Shown here: in pieces, positions 47,352 through 60,000 of the stretch
Layout of the letters: the number at the start of each line of letters is the position of its first letter
How positions within the stretch are numbered: position 1 is the stretch's first letter
NCBI RefSeq assembly: GCF_033568475.1
Contig: NC_133120.1
Location: 84,152,151 to 84,216,150, forward strand
Length of the DNA stretch: 64,000 nucleotides
Reading direction: 5' to 3'
Source: Henckelia pumila
Lineage: Eukaryota > Streptophyta > Magnoliopsida > Lamiales > Gesneriaceae
Notes under the pieces: model-generated
Told to the model about the DNA's origin: nothing
Database searches by the model: none
Seen by the model: only the letters and a program-made list of their open reading frames with translations
Made by a program: the position numbers and the translations under genes

Positions 47352-48006
47352 TATATAATTATGAGAAAAGTAGTGATCTCTCTGTGTATTCAACAAATGA
47401 GATATTAGATCAATGCAGTTCTAGAAATGCAGGTATTGTGTACATGCTAATGGATATAACCATCGGACTCATATATCGATTTGCACTTTGGTTGGAGGAG
47501 TTGGTTTTTAAGAAGAGAAATGAGTATCCAGCGTGAGACTGCTCTCATCAATATTGAAGAGTATGCATGATGATTTTTTATTTTTTATTTTGTTTTTTGT
47601 TTTTTGGTTTTTGGTGTATATATTATGTATGATTACAAATATTAAATTTATATCATCGCAAGATTGTAATTTTGTGTTGTCTTACCTTATACAACCTATG
47701 ATTATTGTTGTTAGGAAAGGGAGATCGATTTTTTATCTTTTAAGTTAGAAGAATATCATATGATGTCTGTGTAATTTTTCTTTCTGTAAAAAAATAATTT
47801 CTTTGGGTTGGAACTCTATGATAAATTGGATTTAGTGCTCACTTATAAGAATATTTTCTGGCTCCAATTATCATGAAGTCAACTTTAGAATATATCTTTA
47901 CTCAAATTGTTTATTACATTTTCTTTTATGAATCGAAATTGTACATAAATTTACATCCAATGCTTAGACATAAATAGTTATTTATCCCTTATATTTACTA
48001 TTTATT
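46890..48006. other. intergenic / probable Helitron interior
   Basis: It contains (TTA)n at about 47314-47343 and AT runs. The Helitron 3' end at 48037 implies part of this is Helitron body, but the TC 5' end could not be fixed. Confidence 0.35.
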
Positions 48007-48007
48007 A

Positions 48008-48037
48008 CACACGCAACGCGTGTGCTTCAGTTGCTAG
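48008..48037 (+). mobile_element. Helitron 3' terminus (forward strand)
   Basis: CACACGC-AAC-GCGTGTG hairpin (48008-48024), then CTTCAGTTG and CTAG (48034-48037) followed by T. This matches the Helitron 3' end pattern and resembles the terminus at 5681-5707. Confidence 0.6.
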
Positions 48038-49000
48038 TGTTCATAAGATATGTCTTATATACGTATAGTTTTTATAGAGATAAATTAGTGCACATGATTT
48101 AATTTGTATGTATACACTGTGGCACAAATTAAATTTATTAAAGTTTTTTTTAAAAAAAGGGCTTATATATTAACGAGGAAATTTTAAATTTGAATTTTTA
48201 TTTACAAATTTAATTTATAATTTCCAATCGCCATAATACCACCTATCATTATTTTACATAAACTTTAATTTTAATTTTTTTTTAACAAGAGTACCCATGA
48301 AAAAATAAATCAACTATACAAATATGCAATACAAGTATACAACAGTACCATATTTTGATCACGTCATAAATGTATTGAGACACATGCATATGCGATAAGT
48401 CATATGAAATGAACTGACATCGATATTGGCTATAGTTCCTAGAGAAGATGAAATGAACTTTTCAATACATAATTATGAGCAAATTGGAATCATACAGATT
48501 TCGGATCATGTTTATATATCTCAATCAATTAACTATATATTAAACAAGCTTTTGGACTATAACTATATCTTAACCACTATAGTATTTGACATTCTTCTTA
48601 TCGTCCAACTTCAAAATTAAAGTTAATTAATATAATCGACATTGGTGACACAAAAAATTGCTTATTATATATTTAACAAAAAATAGCATCATTAATTCAT
48701 TGATGGCTTTTGTTTTGTCATGAATATTTAATGGATCTAAATTAAACTTGCACCATGTTCTACGTACTCATTGAGTTGTTCGTCCATTATATATAATTAC
48801 AACAATAACAATATGAGTACTTCTCCGAAGTAAATGTCCTCCAACTTCTCTACTTTTATCAATGCCACAAGTCAAATAAATCGAATAATCTCATGCTTAA
48901 AAAAATGAGAGTGACTCGAGTTTTTCTAACCCAAATCTACTTTCACCGGGGAGCTAGGACCCAATTGATTCGACTAAAGTGTGGATCATAAAATTTTAAC

Positions 49001-49001
<1 letters not shown>

Positions 49002-49045
<44 letters not shown>
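49002..49045. repeat. (TA)n microsatellite
   Basis: About 22 TA units in an intergenic region upstream of the bZIP gene. Confidence 0.85.
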
Positions 49046-49048
<3 letters not shown>

Positions 49049-50829
49049 ATTTGTTGTTTTGCATTTTTGAAAAATTGTGGCTTGTAATTAGCAACAAGAC
49101 ATTCATATATATATATATCCAGAGGAGGAAAAAGGGGTTGTCAGAGTTTAGCCAAGATCATGTGGTGCATTCCCAAATCTCGACAAAATTTTCACTACAT
49201 TTCTTGGTTTTGGTGGGGTTCTTCCTCATTTGGTCTATTTCCATATGAGTTGAGGTTGCATTTTCAGCGCAACTAAATTTAAATTACTCCCACTGCCCTA
49301 AAATTCAAAACCAATAAATCTCTCCAGTGGTCCTTGTACCTCTTGGGCTATTAGATTTAGTGCCATCCATTGCTAATCGGTCCCCTCTTTTTGGCTCCAA
49401 ATTTACTAATTAATACATTTGTATCACATCTTCTTATGTATACATAATCAACCATAGATATTTTTAGAAGATTATATATTTTTATTATAAAGGTATTTAA
49501 TCAAGGACAAAAAGATAAAATGATCGTGAAATTGTACCGCGTCATAATTTTTTTTTTTTTTTTTTTCCAAATATGAGTGTGACTGCATGTATACAAGACC
49601 GAAGGCTCTTAAATCTGATATTGATAAATAAGGAAAAATCAATGCTTTATATGTTAATAATTAGTGGCATAAACATCTCAATTTTTTCATATATTTTTTA
49701 TGTATAGTAATTATTGGTATTTTGTGTAAAAACAAGCTTGCGCAGTGTAGTCGTCAATTGTCACAAGTGCAGAACTATCACTTTCCTTCAGAATTTCTAC
49801 CCCGGAAAGGGATACTTTTGGTCCAAGATCTGCAAGCCCTTTATTTATTTATTTTTTTCAAATAAAAAAGAAAAAAAAATCAAGTGGTCCAGAAATTGGG
49901 AACGAAAAAGTTTGCTGATAATATACATACAAATATATATGTGTACATGTTTTAATCACATCTATCAAGCTAGCTAAGGTACAAAAGTTATGGAGTGTTG
50001 CTAGTGGATATTGAAATTAATTTCTCTTTCATTTTTGGACAATTATTACTATTTTTACTCTCAATAAAAATTAATATTTTTTATGATATAAGTCGAATCG
50101 AATTGAAAATCTATCTCATAATGTTGACCTCTCATACCATGTCATTAAAGTTTACATGCTCTGTAAACTAATTGGAGCGAAAGGAAATAAAGCAATTAAG
50201 CATTGGTGAGATATAGATGTCACGATATTTTTGAAGAGTAAGGTGGGCATTGAATTGTCACAGCCCATGGAAGTATTTACATACAATATCTGTTCGGCGG
50301 CACTTTAATATGAATTTCGATAATTATTTTAATAATGTTTTTGAGATAAAATTTATAGTTTGGAATAAATAGATATAAATGTCATTTTTTCTAAAAAAAA
50401 ATTATCCACAAGTGTACTTCCTTTCGATACCCTCTCTTATATATGTAAAAGTAAATAAATATATACTACGATCATTTTCAGTGTGGGGCTTTGTGCTGTA
50501 GCCCAATAAAACTCAATAAAGTATTTCAAACAATAAAAGCCCAATACCTTGAGTTCATTTGGAAGAGGCCCCAGAGCTAGTCTCTACATACTTGTTTACT
50601 TGTTTTGAGGTAAAATTCCATACATAAAAGCTTGATAGATAAATTAAATATATAAATAATATCCAATTTACTTAACTATGTATGTTTTCAGAGGAAAATA
50701 ATTAGATATTCTTTACTAAAAAATATTATTTTTATTAACCATGCATCTATCGATCGAATTCTGTCATATATAAACTACACGTACGCACGCATGAATAGTA
50801 AAAAGTGCACAAACCCGGCCTTGTGAGAT

Positions 50830-50857
50830 ACGTGTCAAATGTGCTTTAACACGTGGC
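50830..50857 (+). promoter_or_regulatory. paired ABRE/G-box-like sites upstream of bZIP gene
   Basis: ACGTGTC (50830-50836) and CACGTGGC (50850-50857) are ACGT-core sites of the kind bound by bZIP factors. They lie about 0.9 kb upstream of the bZIP start codon. Function is inferred only from the motif. Confidence 0.35.
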
Positions 50858-51698
50858 TGCTCCATGCAACTAAGATAAATATTTTGGTATTATTATATTA
50901 TTATATATCATAATATTAATCTGATAAATTCAAAAGTTTAAGTTATATACATTGTAAGGTTGTGCTTAGATTGAAATATTTTAAATTCATGAATTTCGAT
51001 TAAATTTTAGTGTTAATAATAAAATATAAAAAAATCTCAAATTTATAACTTAATTATTTACACATTATTTAGATGAATTAAAAATGATTCTAAATCACCA
51101 CTTTATTGGATGAACTTAAAATCCATCATAACTATCATGAATTAACATATAAACATAAAAAAGTGAATTTGATGTTTGTGATGCTACTTCTCTAAACAAC
51201 AAAAATGCATTTAAAATCAATAAATTTAAAATACTTTTATCCAAGCTTAACTTGAAGCTTTTCGTGGCGAGTGATGTTTTGCGTCAATTATTGTGTTATT
51301 GTCTGCATATTACAAGTTGATCTGACAATCACGCTCTGTACGTAACATAAAATGATTTATAATATTTTGAAATCTCTTGGCCTAAAAAAAACCATGCACA
51401 AATTAATTAAGCCATATATCCAGTCGTACTTGGTACCATTTGACATAGAGATCAATTTCACGTCCATGCTAGCTAGCTAGCTGCTGCATGATTAAAGTGT
51501 AATACATCGTGATTCGTGGAGATGTACACGTATATATTATGTATATAACATGTAGCAGAATCGTACGTATTCGATCGTAATTTTTTTTTTTAATTTGGCA
51601 AAGATATAATAGAGATGTGTGTGTAGGTATCGTGTCACCCGTTTATTTGTTTTTATTTTTTGGTTAAATTGCAGGGAACCAGCGGGGGAGGGAAACTG

Positions 51699-51773
51699 CA
51701 TGCCACTTGGGCAAGTGGGCTTTAGCAGAGAAAATGGAATGCTGGGAAGCGTGCCGCGGGATGTTGACGTTTG
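51699..51773 (+). promoter_or_regulatory. overlapping upstream ORF in bZIP 5' leader
   Basis: The ATG at 51699, in an exon that appears to begin after TTGCAG near 51674, reads MPLGQVGFSRENGMLGSVPR and stops (TGA) at 51771-51773. It overlaps the main start in another frame. Scanning ribosomes would meet it first if the transcript includes it. Confidence 0.4.
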
Positions 51774-54015
51774 AGTTGGAAGCGGCGGAAGCTCTGGCGG
51801 GGCTGGCTCGCTCCGCCTCCTTGCCCGGCGAGTTTGAACGACGGCAAATGGATACTGAAACACTGGTAGTTTCCTCCCAAGTCTCGACTCACCAGGTTAT
51901 ATATATATTCCATCTGAAAAGCCTTACCCTTTCCGCTGTTTAATGTTGGAATTTTTGAACTTAGTCGGCAAATACTCCATATATTAATTAATTATTTCGT
52001 TTTTGTGTTTTGAGAATCTTCATGAAAGTTTTTGAATTAAGTAGTAGTTTAGTAATTTCATGCACTATGGTTTTTTAGGTTTTTCCTCTTTGATCATCTT
52101 CTAGTTTCTGTTCAGTAACATATATATTTCATTTTTGCCGAAAAAATAGATTGTTATCAACTAGTAGCTAGCCCTTGTCATGTTTTTTTTTAATTTTTTT
52201 TTTTTTTTTTTTTTCAGTATCAGGCGTTCGGTGGCCAACATGAGTTTTCTGGAAAAACTTCTACCATGGTTGCAGCAGCTGGCCTCACAAACACTTTGAA
52301 AATTGTGGATACAAATAATATTAATCAATCAAAAGTACTACTGCGTGGCACTGTGAGGCATCATTTGACAGAGGTACGTACATGAACTTGGTTCATTATA
52401 TTTACTATTGTCGATATATGACTCTTCGTTGGGTAAATCTATATATATATATATATGAATACCATTCAGGCTGAGAAGGAAGCACGAAGGCTTCGTCGTG
52501 TCCAAGCAAATAGAGAGTCTGCTCGGCAAACCATTCGTCGCAGACAGGTCGCTAGCTAGCTAGCTTCATCTGGTTTTTGTTATAAAATTTTTACCATCGA
52601 TCTTTACTTGCTTATTATATATAAGGTGTATATATCAGTAGAAACTTCTTTTAATTAATGGTTTAATTTAATTTTGTGGTTTGCCATGAGATACATTGTG
52701 ACATGAAATTTAGAAAGTGAAGCGCAACCCTTGCGTCGACTAATTATTAATTTGAGTCAAAAAGATATATCCATTGATGGTTAGAACTAATTAAACTTGA
52801 TTAATTCAGGGTGAAAGCTGACATTTATCCTGTATTTAGGCACACAAGAAAACCGCAATCGTATGATATTAGTGGCACAACCGATATTTGTCATGAACAC
52901 ATAAACTAGGCAGCCAGCATGGTTTTTTGTGTTATCTTGCATGCATTTTTATGGTCTGTTTATTAGTGTAATTGGTGATTGAGATAGAACATTTTACCGA
53001 TTCGTTTGCTCAACAGGCTATGTATCTGGAGTTAACGGGGAAGGCGGCTAACCTGTCGATGGAGAATACATATTTGAAACAAGTGGGTGATGTTTTTTTC
53101 CCCTAATTATTGTTGTTTTAATTAATTTTGCCTTATCATGATAATGGACGATTGTACTCAAGTCTATTCATCTGGATGATAATTCTTTTAAGCAGGAAAG
53201 AGACCTAGCAGTGAAGAAATATTACTACTTGAAAGATAAAAATCAGTTTTTGAAAGCACAGGTAAATCGGGGATATATATGTAAGATGAATAGCTATCTT
53301 TTCATTGGAATTTCAGTCCCGCCCCACGGTTCTTTTGCATTTGCAGATGGCTAAAAGAAAGCTTGCCAAAGCAGGGCATATACGCGACAAGCCAGAGTCT
53401 TCGCTTACAGAAATATCGAGTTCTTCTGCTGCCATCACCACTCCGATTTGTTTAAACAACAGGGCTTCTTTACTGCCTTTCTTCTGGCCCTTCAATTCAC
53501 AACGTCCATCTGATACAGATTTCACAAATGCATCACAAATTCGGATACCGATGTGGAATGAATCCTGTTTGAGTCAAGGACAAGATTGCTCCACCGCGAT
53601 AAATAAACCCAGACCTCCTTACTTCATATTGCCAGTACCTTGGTTACTTCCTTTCATCTCGCCCGACGGTAAACTAGAATTCCATCCCGCCACTAAAGAT
53701 CAACAACACGAGCCTCCACCGATTCATCAGTGTCAAATGTGTTCATCCTTCTCTACTCTATTGCATGAAGACAGGGGGATCGGGGTCTATAATCCAGCTA
53801 GAGTTATACCTACAAGCAATGGTGTCGGAGCTAGATTTCGTTTTCCACGAGATTACACGAGACACGGTTTCTCAGATAAGAATCACGGCGGGCGAATCAT
53901 CTCCTCTTCAAGAAAACCGGGCAACGATGCCATTGCTGCGACCGAGGCCAGGAGGAAGAGGAGAGAATTGATGATGATGAGGAGTATCCATTCCCCTGAT
54001 GCGCATATTCAATAG
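51734..54015 (+). CDS. bZIP transcription factor with Ile in the conserved basic-region Arg position
   Basis: Six exons, all in-phase GT-AG: 51734-51895, 52218-52373, 52470-52547, 53017-53082, 53196-53261, 53347-54015 (398 residues). The N-terminus has LTFELEAAEALAGLARSAS. The bZIP begins at about residue 107: EKEARRLRRVQANRESARQT then IRRRQ, followed by leucine repeats through ENTYLKQ, ERDLAVKKYYYLKD and NQFLKAQ. The canonical N-x7-R/K signature is N-x7-I here. I recall such Ile variants in a small plant bZIP group, where DNA binding is altered. The long C-terminal exon is Ser/Pro-rich with CQMCSSF and ends in a basic ARRKRRELMMMRS. I chose ATG 51734 because the frame upstream has no ATG. 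An out-of-frame ATG at 51699 opens a 24-codon uORF overlapping it. Confidence 0.85.
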
Positions 54016-54327
54016 GAATTACGCGGCTAGTGTGTTGATGTTAAGTAGTTTGACATATTTTGAGCCCAGATATGTGTTTTTGTTCATTAAAATTATCGAG
54101 ACTCTGCTTGTGTCTTATAATTTGGGTTACTTTGTACATTCTAGCTAAGGATTGGATTGGTACCTAAACAATATTGTGTGTAACGCTCACTATATGTAGG
54201 CCCCCCCTAGTTTAACTTTAAGAGGGTGTATAACTTGGTAATTGGTAATTTGGTATTGTATATATAGTCCGGGGTGGTTGTCTTGGAGGAAGAATTTTCA
54301 AGGATTCTTGGTTCTATATAGTGAAAA

Positions 54328-54667
54328 GGGAAAATAGTTTTTTGATCTATTAATTTGTTTAATTTTTTTTTGTTTTTATTTATAATTTTTTAAAGTTTGG
54401 TTTCAGTACATTAACTTTTAATTTACAATGATTTTGGTTTAACTGTTGATGTGGCACCGGAAAATGCTGATATGATTTTGGAAAATGATGGTATGACATC
54501 AAAAAATGATGACATAACATCGGAAAATGATGACGTGTCAAATTGTCACGTCAGCACTTGGACCAAAATTAACGAAAATTAAAATTTAATGTATCAAAAT
54601 CAAACTTCGAAAAGTTAATTGACCAAAATCGAAATATAAATAATTAATGGACCAAAAAAATATTTTC
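54328..54667. repeat. inverted-repeat element (IR-4) with internal ~21 bp tandem units
   Basis: The left arm GGGAAAATAGTTTTTTGATC pairs with the right arm ...GGACCAAAAAAATATTTTC. Inner words TTTTGGT/ACCAAAA and AGTTTGGTTTCAG/CAAAATCAAACTTC are also inverted. The centre (about 54451-54536) has four to five tandem units of about 21 bp around GGAAAATGATG. Confidence 0.55.
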
Positions 54668-55004
54668 AATAGACGGTGGGTTGGAATTTGGCAGCACGTA
54701 CACTACAAAACCTGATGCATGTGTCCAACAAGAACTAAAGAATACATCCCGACTGTCAGGAATATTTGAATTGACGGAATATGTGAGGGTTTGATCAATA
54801 TTCGGAGTATGGTTTTTATTATCGATATTTTTTCGAGTTAGTTCTTCACACAGGTTTGTCCGGTGCATTTTACATGGTTAAGGAAAGGTGGTGTCTGCCA
54901 TGTTGGATCAAGACTGTACATGTATTGGGCTTGATGGAGTAATATAAATGTTTTGACTTGGGTCGGACTTGGTTCCTTGGCCAAGAAACTAAGGGCCGTA
55001 ATGC

Positions 55005-55042
55005 TAGCTTCTTCCCCAACTTTTAAGTTGGGAAAGAAGCTA
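55005..55042. repeat. strong 18 bp-stem palindrome
   Basis: TAGCTTCTTCCCCAACTT (55005-55022) pairs with AAGTTGGGAAAGAAGCTA (55025-55042) with one mismatch and a two-base loop. The parent element is not identified. Confidence 0.7.
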
Positions 55043-55500
55043 CGTTTGTGTTGCAACGCACCCCTAATTTTTTTTAAAAGAAATTAATTATATTTTGATT
55101 AAAGATTACTTAAATAAATAAAAAAATAAAAAAATAATTATATTTAAATAAAACATAATTAATCAAATTACTTTACATTAATTTACGTAATCACTCAAAA
55201 ATAAAAAAAATAATGAATCAAAGATTAATTAAGTACTTAAAAAATATAAATTTAATTTATTAAATTATTTTACGTAGTTAGCATCATTTAACATAAAATT
55301 AATTTTATTACATTATAAAATTTAAATTTAAATCTAGGTAATAAATTATAATTATATAATATGTGTAGAAATGATTAGTGGGACCCAAAGAAGTTATTTT
55401 TTGAGTTTAGAATTGTGCAGAAAAGTTATAAAAATTTTGTTTTGAGGTGAGAATGACGTGTCCCATGATGAAGTTGGATATATGAGTTCAGGCATGCGAA

Positions 55501-56140
55501 TACCCTAATGAGACCCAAATGTTAACTTGGCTGCTAAAGAGGCCCAAATACAGAGATGTATGGGGAGTCCAAAGTCAGCAGCTGGAAGAAGAGTCGTTGG
55601 AGCTCAACTACCTTCAACCATCGAGCTTGGTGCGTATCCAAGGACATGCGGCAGTTACCAAGAAACACAAGTTATCCGATTACTCAAAACAAAGAGAGGA
55701 CAGGAGAGGACAAGATTCAGATAGAGGATTGAAGCTCTGTAAATGCGTTCTTGATTCCATTTTTTTGCTAAGTAGTTTCTTTGGTGTATTGATAAAGTTG
55801 TGGTTATGAATTTGTAACTTAGATCTTGGATTGTTGGAGATTGAAATAAGATCGTAAGGCCTCCCGTGGATGTAGGCAGAGTTAATTGCAGAACCACGTA
55901 AATCGGTGTCTCTTGTACTTCGATATTGTTTGCTGCAGATTAGTACTGTTAAGCATGAGATTGTGTGTTCATTTAATCATTTGTGAATCTTGGTTGTTGT
56001 TCTATCTTCAAAAACTTTGAACTATTTCTCTTGAGACTTGTGTTGTTGATCCTATAGAACTCTTAGCAGTTAATGTGACTTGAATGTTATTGTATTAGCA
56101 TAAGAGTTTATCTTGTGTATATCGAAGTGTAACAACTGTG
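55501..56140 (+). repeat. possible decayed copia LTR fragment
   Basis: The sequence CCTCCCGTGGATGTAGGCAG followed by GAACCACGTAAAT is a U5-like segment shared in style with the Tork-like LTR just to the right, where CCCGTGGACGTAGGCAAATT and GAACCACGTAAAT occur on the reverse strand. Possible ends are TGTTAAC (55520) and GTGTAACA (56134), but no target duplication was seen. An ORF at 55519-55809 is not convincing. Confidence 0.4.
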
Positions 56141-56210
56141 AATTTACTTTAGATTTTTTGAAGAAAGAATTTAGTACTTGTCCTTCAAAATATTTATTAT
56201 AAATTATAAT

Positions 56211-57014
56211 TGTTATGAATCAATCCAAAATTTGGTATTCCGAGAATTCACCACGCAAGCAAACAAGAACAATAATCCCAGAAACACAGACAAAACCAAC
56301 GCACACAGATCAAACTCAAACACTCACGCGAAAGCAATAAACAACGCAAGTATTTACGTGGTTCGACAATGAATTTGCCTACGTCCACGGGAGAGCAACA
56401 CAATCACTTTATTAATCACCAACAGAACAACCCAAGCTCAAGAACAGAGCTTATTACAGAGATAGACTCAGATAAACTATCAAGCTAGATACAGACACAA
56501 TTCAAGTTTAAAGCCTTGAATTTTCCCGTCACAATCTATGCTTAGTTTTCTCCTCCGAAATCTCTCCTTCTTCTCTCACAATATATTCTGAAGAATTTGA
56601 TTTTCTGTTATGTTTGTTGCGGCCATCTTCCATCTGCTTATATAGAGAATTACACCGACTTTCATCTTGGGCTTTAGGTCAACTGTAACTTACGGCCCAA
56701 TTATAAAGTCAATATGGTCCAGTCCGATAAGCCTTCATTCATCAGTCTGATCTGCTCTTGTACTTCGATCTGCATCGAACTGCCTGCAAGCTTCCCGCTT
56801 TACGAAAACTCCATCTGACTTCTAACCAAGTCACAATACTCGAGCAATCTATCTGTATAAACTCATCCGAAGACTCATCTGACCATCACATCGATCTGAT
56901 CCCAATATTCGATCTGGCCATGAACTCATCTGATCACCGAGCTCATCTGATCTGTATTATTCGATCCGATCTCTTTTTTATTTCCATTCAATCTGATAGA
57001 AGCATACTTCAACA
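56211..57014 (-). repeat. 3' LTR of Tork-like element
   Basis: The reverse strand starts TGTTGAAGTATGC after the polypurine tract and continues through CTCTATATAAGCAGATGG (TATA box, about 56635-56645) and a U5 with CCCGTGGACGTAGG and GAACCACGTAAAT. The left boundary at 56211 (TGTTATGAATC on the forward strand) is inferred from TG..CA symmetry only. Confidence 0.6.
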
Positions 57015-60000
57015 ATTTTCACCTTGATTCTTTCAGGTTGAATGCTGCTCTCCATCCTAGCCTCCTTGGCTAATTTCCAATCACCGCATTAACTAAGTCC
57101 AAACATTTCTTGAACTTAGCATACGGCAGTGACTTCGTCATAGCATCTGCAGGGTTTTCTTTCGATGCTGTCTTTACAAGGATCACATCTTTTTTTTTAA
57201 TCACATCTCTCACGAAATGCATCTTCACATCTATGTGTTTCGATCGTTCATGATAGACTTAGTGTTTCGTCAAGTGTATTGCACTTTGATTGCCACAGTG
57301 TACTACTACTTGATCTTGTTTTACACCCAACTCCGCTATCATTCCTTTTAACCACAATCCTTCTTTTATGGCCTCAGTAACAGCTACGAACTCTGCCTCA
57401 GTGATAGAAAGGGCAACCATTGACTGTAGATTTGACTTCCAGGTGATCGCTGTGCAATAAAAGGTGAACACATAACCAGTCAACGACTTTCTCGTGTTTA
57501 AGTTCCCAGCAAAATCTGAATCCACATATCCAACTACCGGATCAATCCCATCTTGCTGTTTCTCAAACTTCATCCCCAGCCCATTTGTGTTTATGAGATA
57601 TCAGAGAATCCACTTCAGAGCTTCCCAATGATATGTTCTCGGGTTAGCCATAAATCTCGACACAACACTGATTGCGTATGCCAGATCAGGCCTACTACAC
57701 ACCATTCCATATATGAGACTCCACACTCCACTAGCATATGGAATACCAGCCATCTTCATCTTGTCTTCCTCACTTTCAGGTGATTGACTCGCAGATAGCT
57801 TCAAATGTTGTCCCAGAGGGGTCAAGACAGATTTTGCTTGATTCATGTTATACCGCAGAACAACCTTCTTCAAATAGTTCTTCTGACTCAGATGAATCTC
57901 CTGTCTTTTCCTGTTTCTCACTATGTCCATGCCCAGAATTCTCTTTGCTTCACCCAGATCTTTTATCTCAAACTCTGTATTGAGCTGTTCTTTCAAAGAT
58001 GATATATATGTCCTACTTTTACTTGCAATCAATATATCATCAACGTAAATCAGTAGGTACAAGATAACCTGCTCATCATCCTTCTTCAGATAGACACATC
58101 TGTCATATTGGCTTCTCACAAAACCAATACCAATCATGAACTCATCAAACCTCTTGTTCCATTGCCTCGGACTCTGCTTCAGTCCATACAATGATTTTCT
58201 CAGTAATCGTACTTTGTTCTGGGTTTTCTGATGTATGAAGCCCTTTGGTTGTTCCATATAAATGGTTTCTTCCAGGTCACCGTGTAGAAACGCAGTTTTC
58301 ACATCCATCTGCTCAAGCTCCAAATCTAGTTGGTTCACCAGTGCTAACATAATCCGGATGGAACAATGTTTGACCACTGGAGAATAGACCTCATTAAAAT
58401 CTATCCCTTTTACTTGACCAAAACCCTTTGCAACCAATCTTGCTTTATACTTGATCTGATCTGTACCAGGAGTTCCTTCCTTCTGTTTATAGATCCACTT
58501 GCATCCCAATGTCTTTTGATGCTTCGGTCTGTCTACTAGCTTCCAGGTTTGATTCTTCTCAAGTGAGTTCATCTCTTCATTCATAGATTCAATCCACTTG
58601 TTTTTCTGTTTACTCGCCATAGCTTTATCATATGTATTCGGCTCTGAATACTCCATCTCCTCAGCTACTGTAAGTGCATACCAAGCCAGATCAGCTTCAC
58701 CAAACCTCTTAGGAGCTCTGATCTCCTTTCTGGTTCTGTCCCTTGCAAGATTATAAGTGCTTAAGTCCTCTTTTGGATCACTCGCTGTCATATCATCATC
58801 TTGCATCTCATTTGACTCTTCATCTGGCACAGAAGACTCCACCTCAATCGGTAGTTTTTCATTCACATTGATCTGATTGTCCTTTCCATCTGTATTCATT
58901 TTATACCCAAGTTTGGATTCATCAAACTTCACATCCCTGGTGTTGAAGCTCTTTGGACCTCTTGACTCCAGGTTCCAAACTTTATAACCTTTCGCACCAT
59001 CCGGATACCCAATGAATATACATCTGACTGCCCTTGCTTCCAACTTGTCTTGTTTCAAATGAGCATATGCAAGACATCCGAATACCCTCAAGTTTGAGTA
59101 GTCTGCAGGTGTTCCACTCCACTTTTCCATTGGTGTCTTGAAACCAATCGCGCTGGATGGACACCTATTGACCAAATAGCATGCAGTAGATAATGCTTCT
59201 CCCCAGAAGGACTTAGGTAGAGAAGCATTGATCAACATACATCTGACCCTTTCCAAAAGAGTTCTGATCATTCTCTCTGCCAGGCCATTTTGCTGTGGCG
59301 TTCCTGCCACTGTTCTGTGTCTGGTAATGCCTTTCTCCTTACATATCTTGACAAACTTATCTGATAAGTATTCCAGCCCATTATCTGTTCTCATGTGTTT
59401 AACTCTTCGATCACTCTTGTTCTTAACTGCCAGCAGCCATTCTCTGAACTTGTCATAAGCTTCATCCTTAGTCTTTAAGATGAATATCCATACTCTCCTT
59501 GAGTAATCATCTATCAAAGACATGAAGTATCTGCCTCCATCATGAGTTTCTGTCCGAGAAGGACCCCATAGATCTGAATGAATGTAGGCCAATGGTTGCT
59601 CAGTTGTGTGACTTCCTTGACCAAACGATACTCTTTTTGATTTCCCATGAGCACAACTATCACATAACTCCAATGATTCGATCTTATCTCCACTTAACAG
59701 ACCCTGTTTAGATAGCTCATGTAATCCCTTCTCACTTACATGTCCAAGTCTCAGATGCCATAGTTTGGTTCTGTCTTGCTGTTCCTGAATACTTGCTGTA
59801 CTTCCAATAATCGTTTCACCTTGTAGTACATATAAGAGGTTTCTTTTTACAGCCTTCATAATAACCAGAGATCCTTTTGACACTGAGATACTTCCTGCTC
59901 CTGATTTGAATGAATATCCCTGAGCATCAAGCGTTCCCAATGATATCAAGTTTATCTTCAACTCAGGCACATACCTCACCTTGGTGAGTACTCTGTCGAT

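Larger units (their letters stand above)
48039..51690. other. intergenic, upstream of bZIP gene
   Basis: It contains a (TA)n microsatellite at about 49002-49045, a T run at about 49548-49566 and otherwise AT-rich DNA. An ACGTGTC and a CACGTGGC lie about 20 bp apart at 50830-50857. No gene recognised before the bZIP exon 1. Confidence 0.45.
54016..55500. other. bZIP 3' flank, inverted-repeat element and intergenic
   Basis: Contents: the 3' UTR of the bZIP gene; IR-4 at 54328-54667; a strong palindrome at 55005-55042; then AT-rich DNA. No further gene recognised. Confidence 0.4.

Noticed and set aside
51707-51733. upstream extension of bZIP exon 1
   Set aside because: The frame is open but has no ATG before 51734; an upstream coding exon cannot be excluded but is not supported.
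54644-55056. two short reverse ORFs downstream of the bZIP gene
   Set aside because: No motifs, and they overlap the IR-4 arm and the 55005 palindrome; treated as chance frames.
55519-55809. 96-residue forward ORF
   Set aside because: It lies in an LTR-like segment with U5 motifs, and the translation shows no domain.
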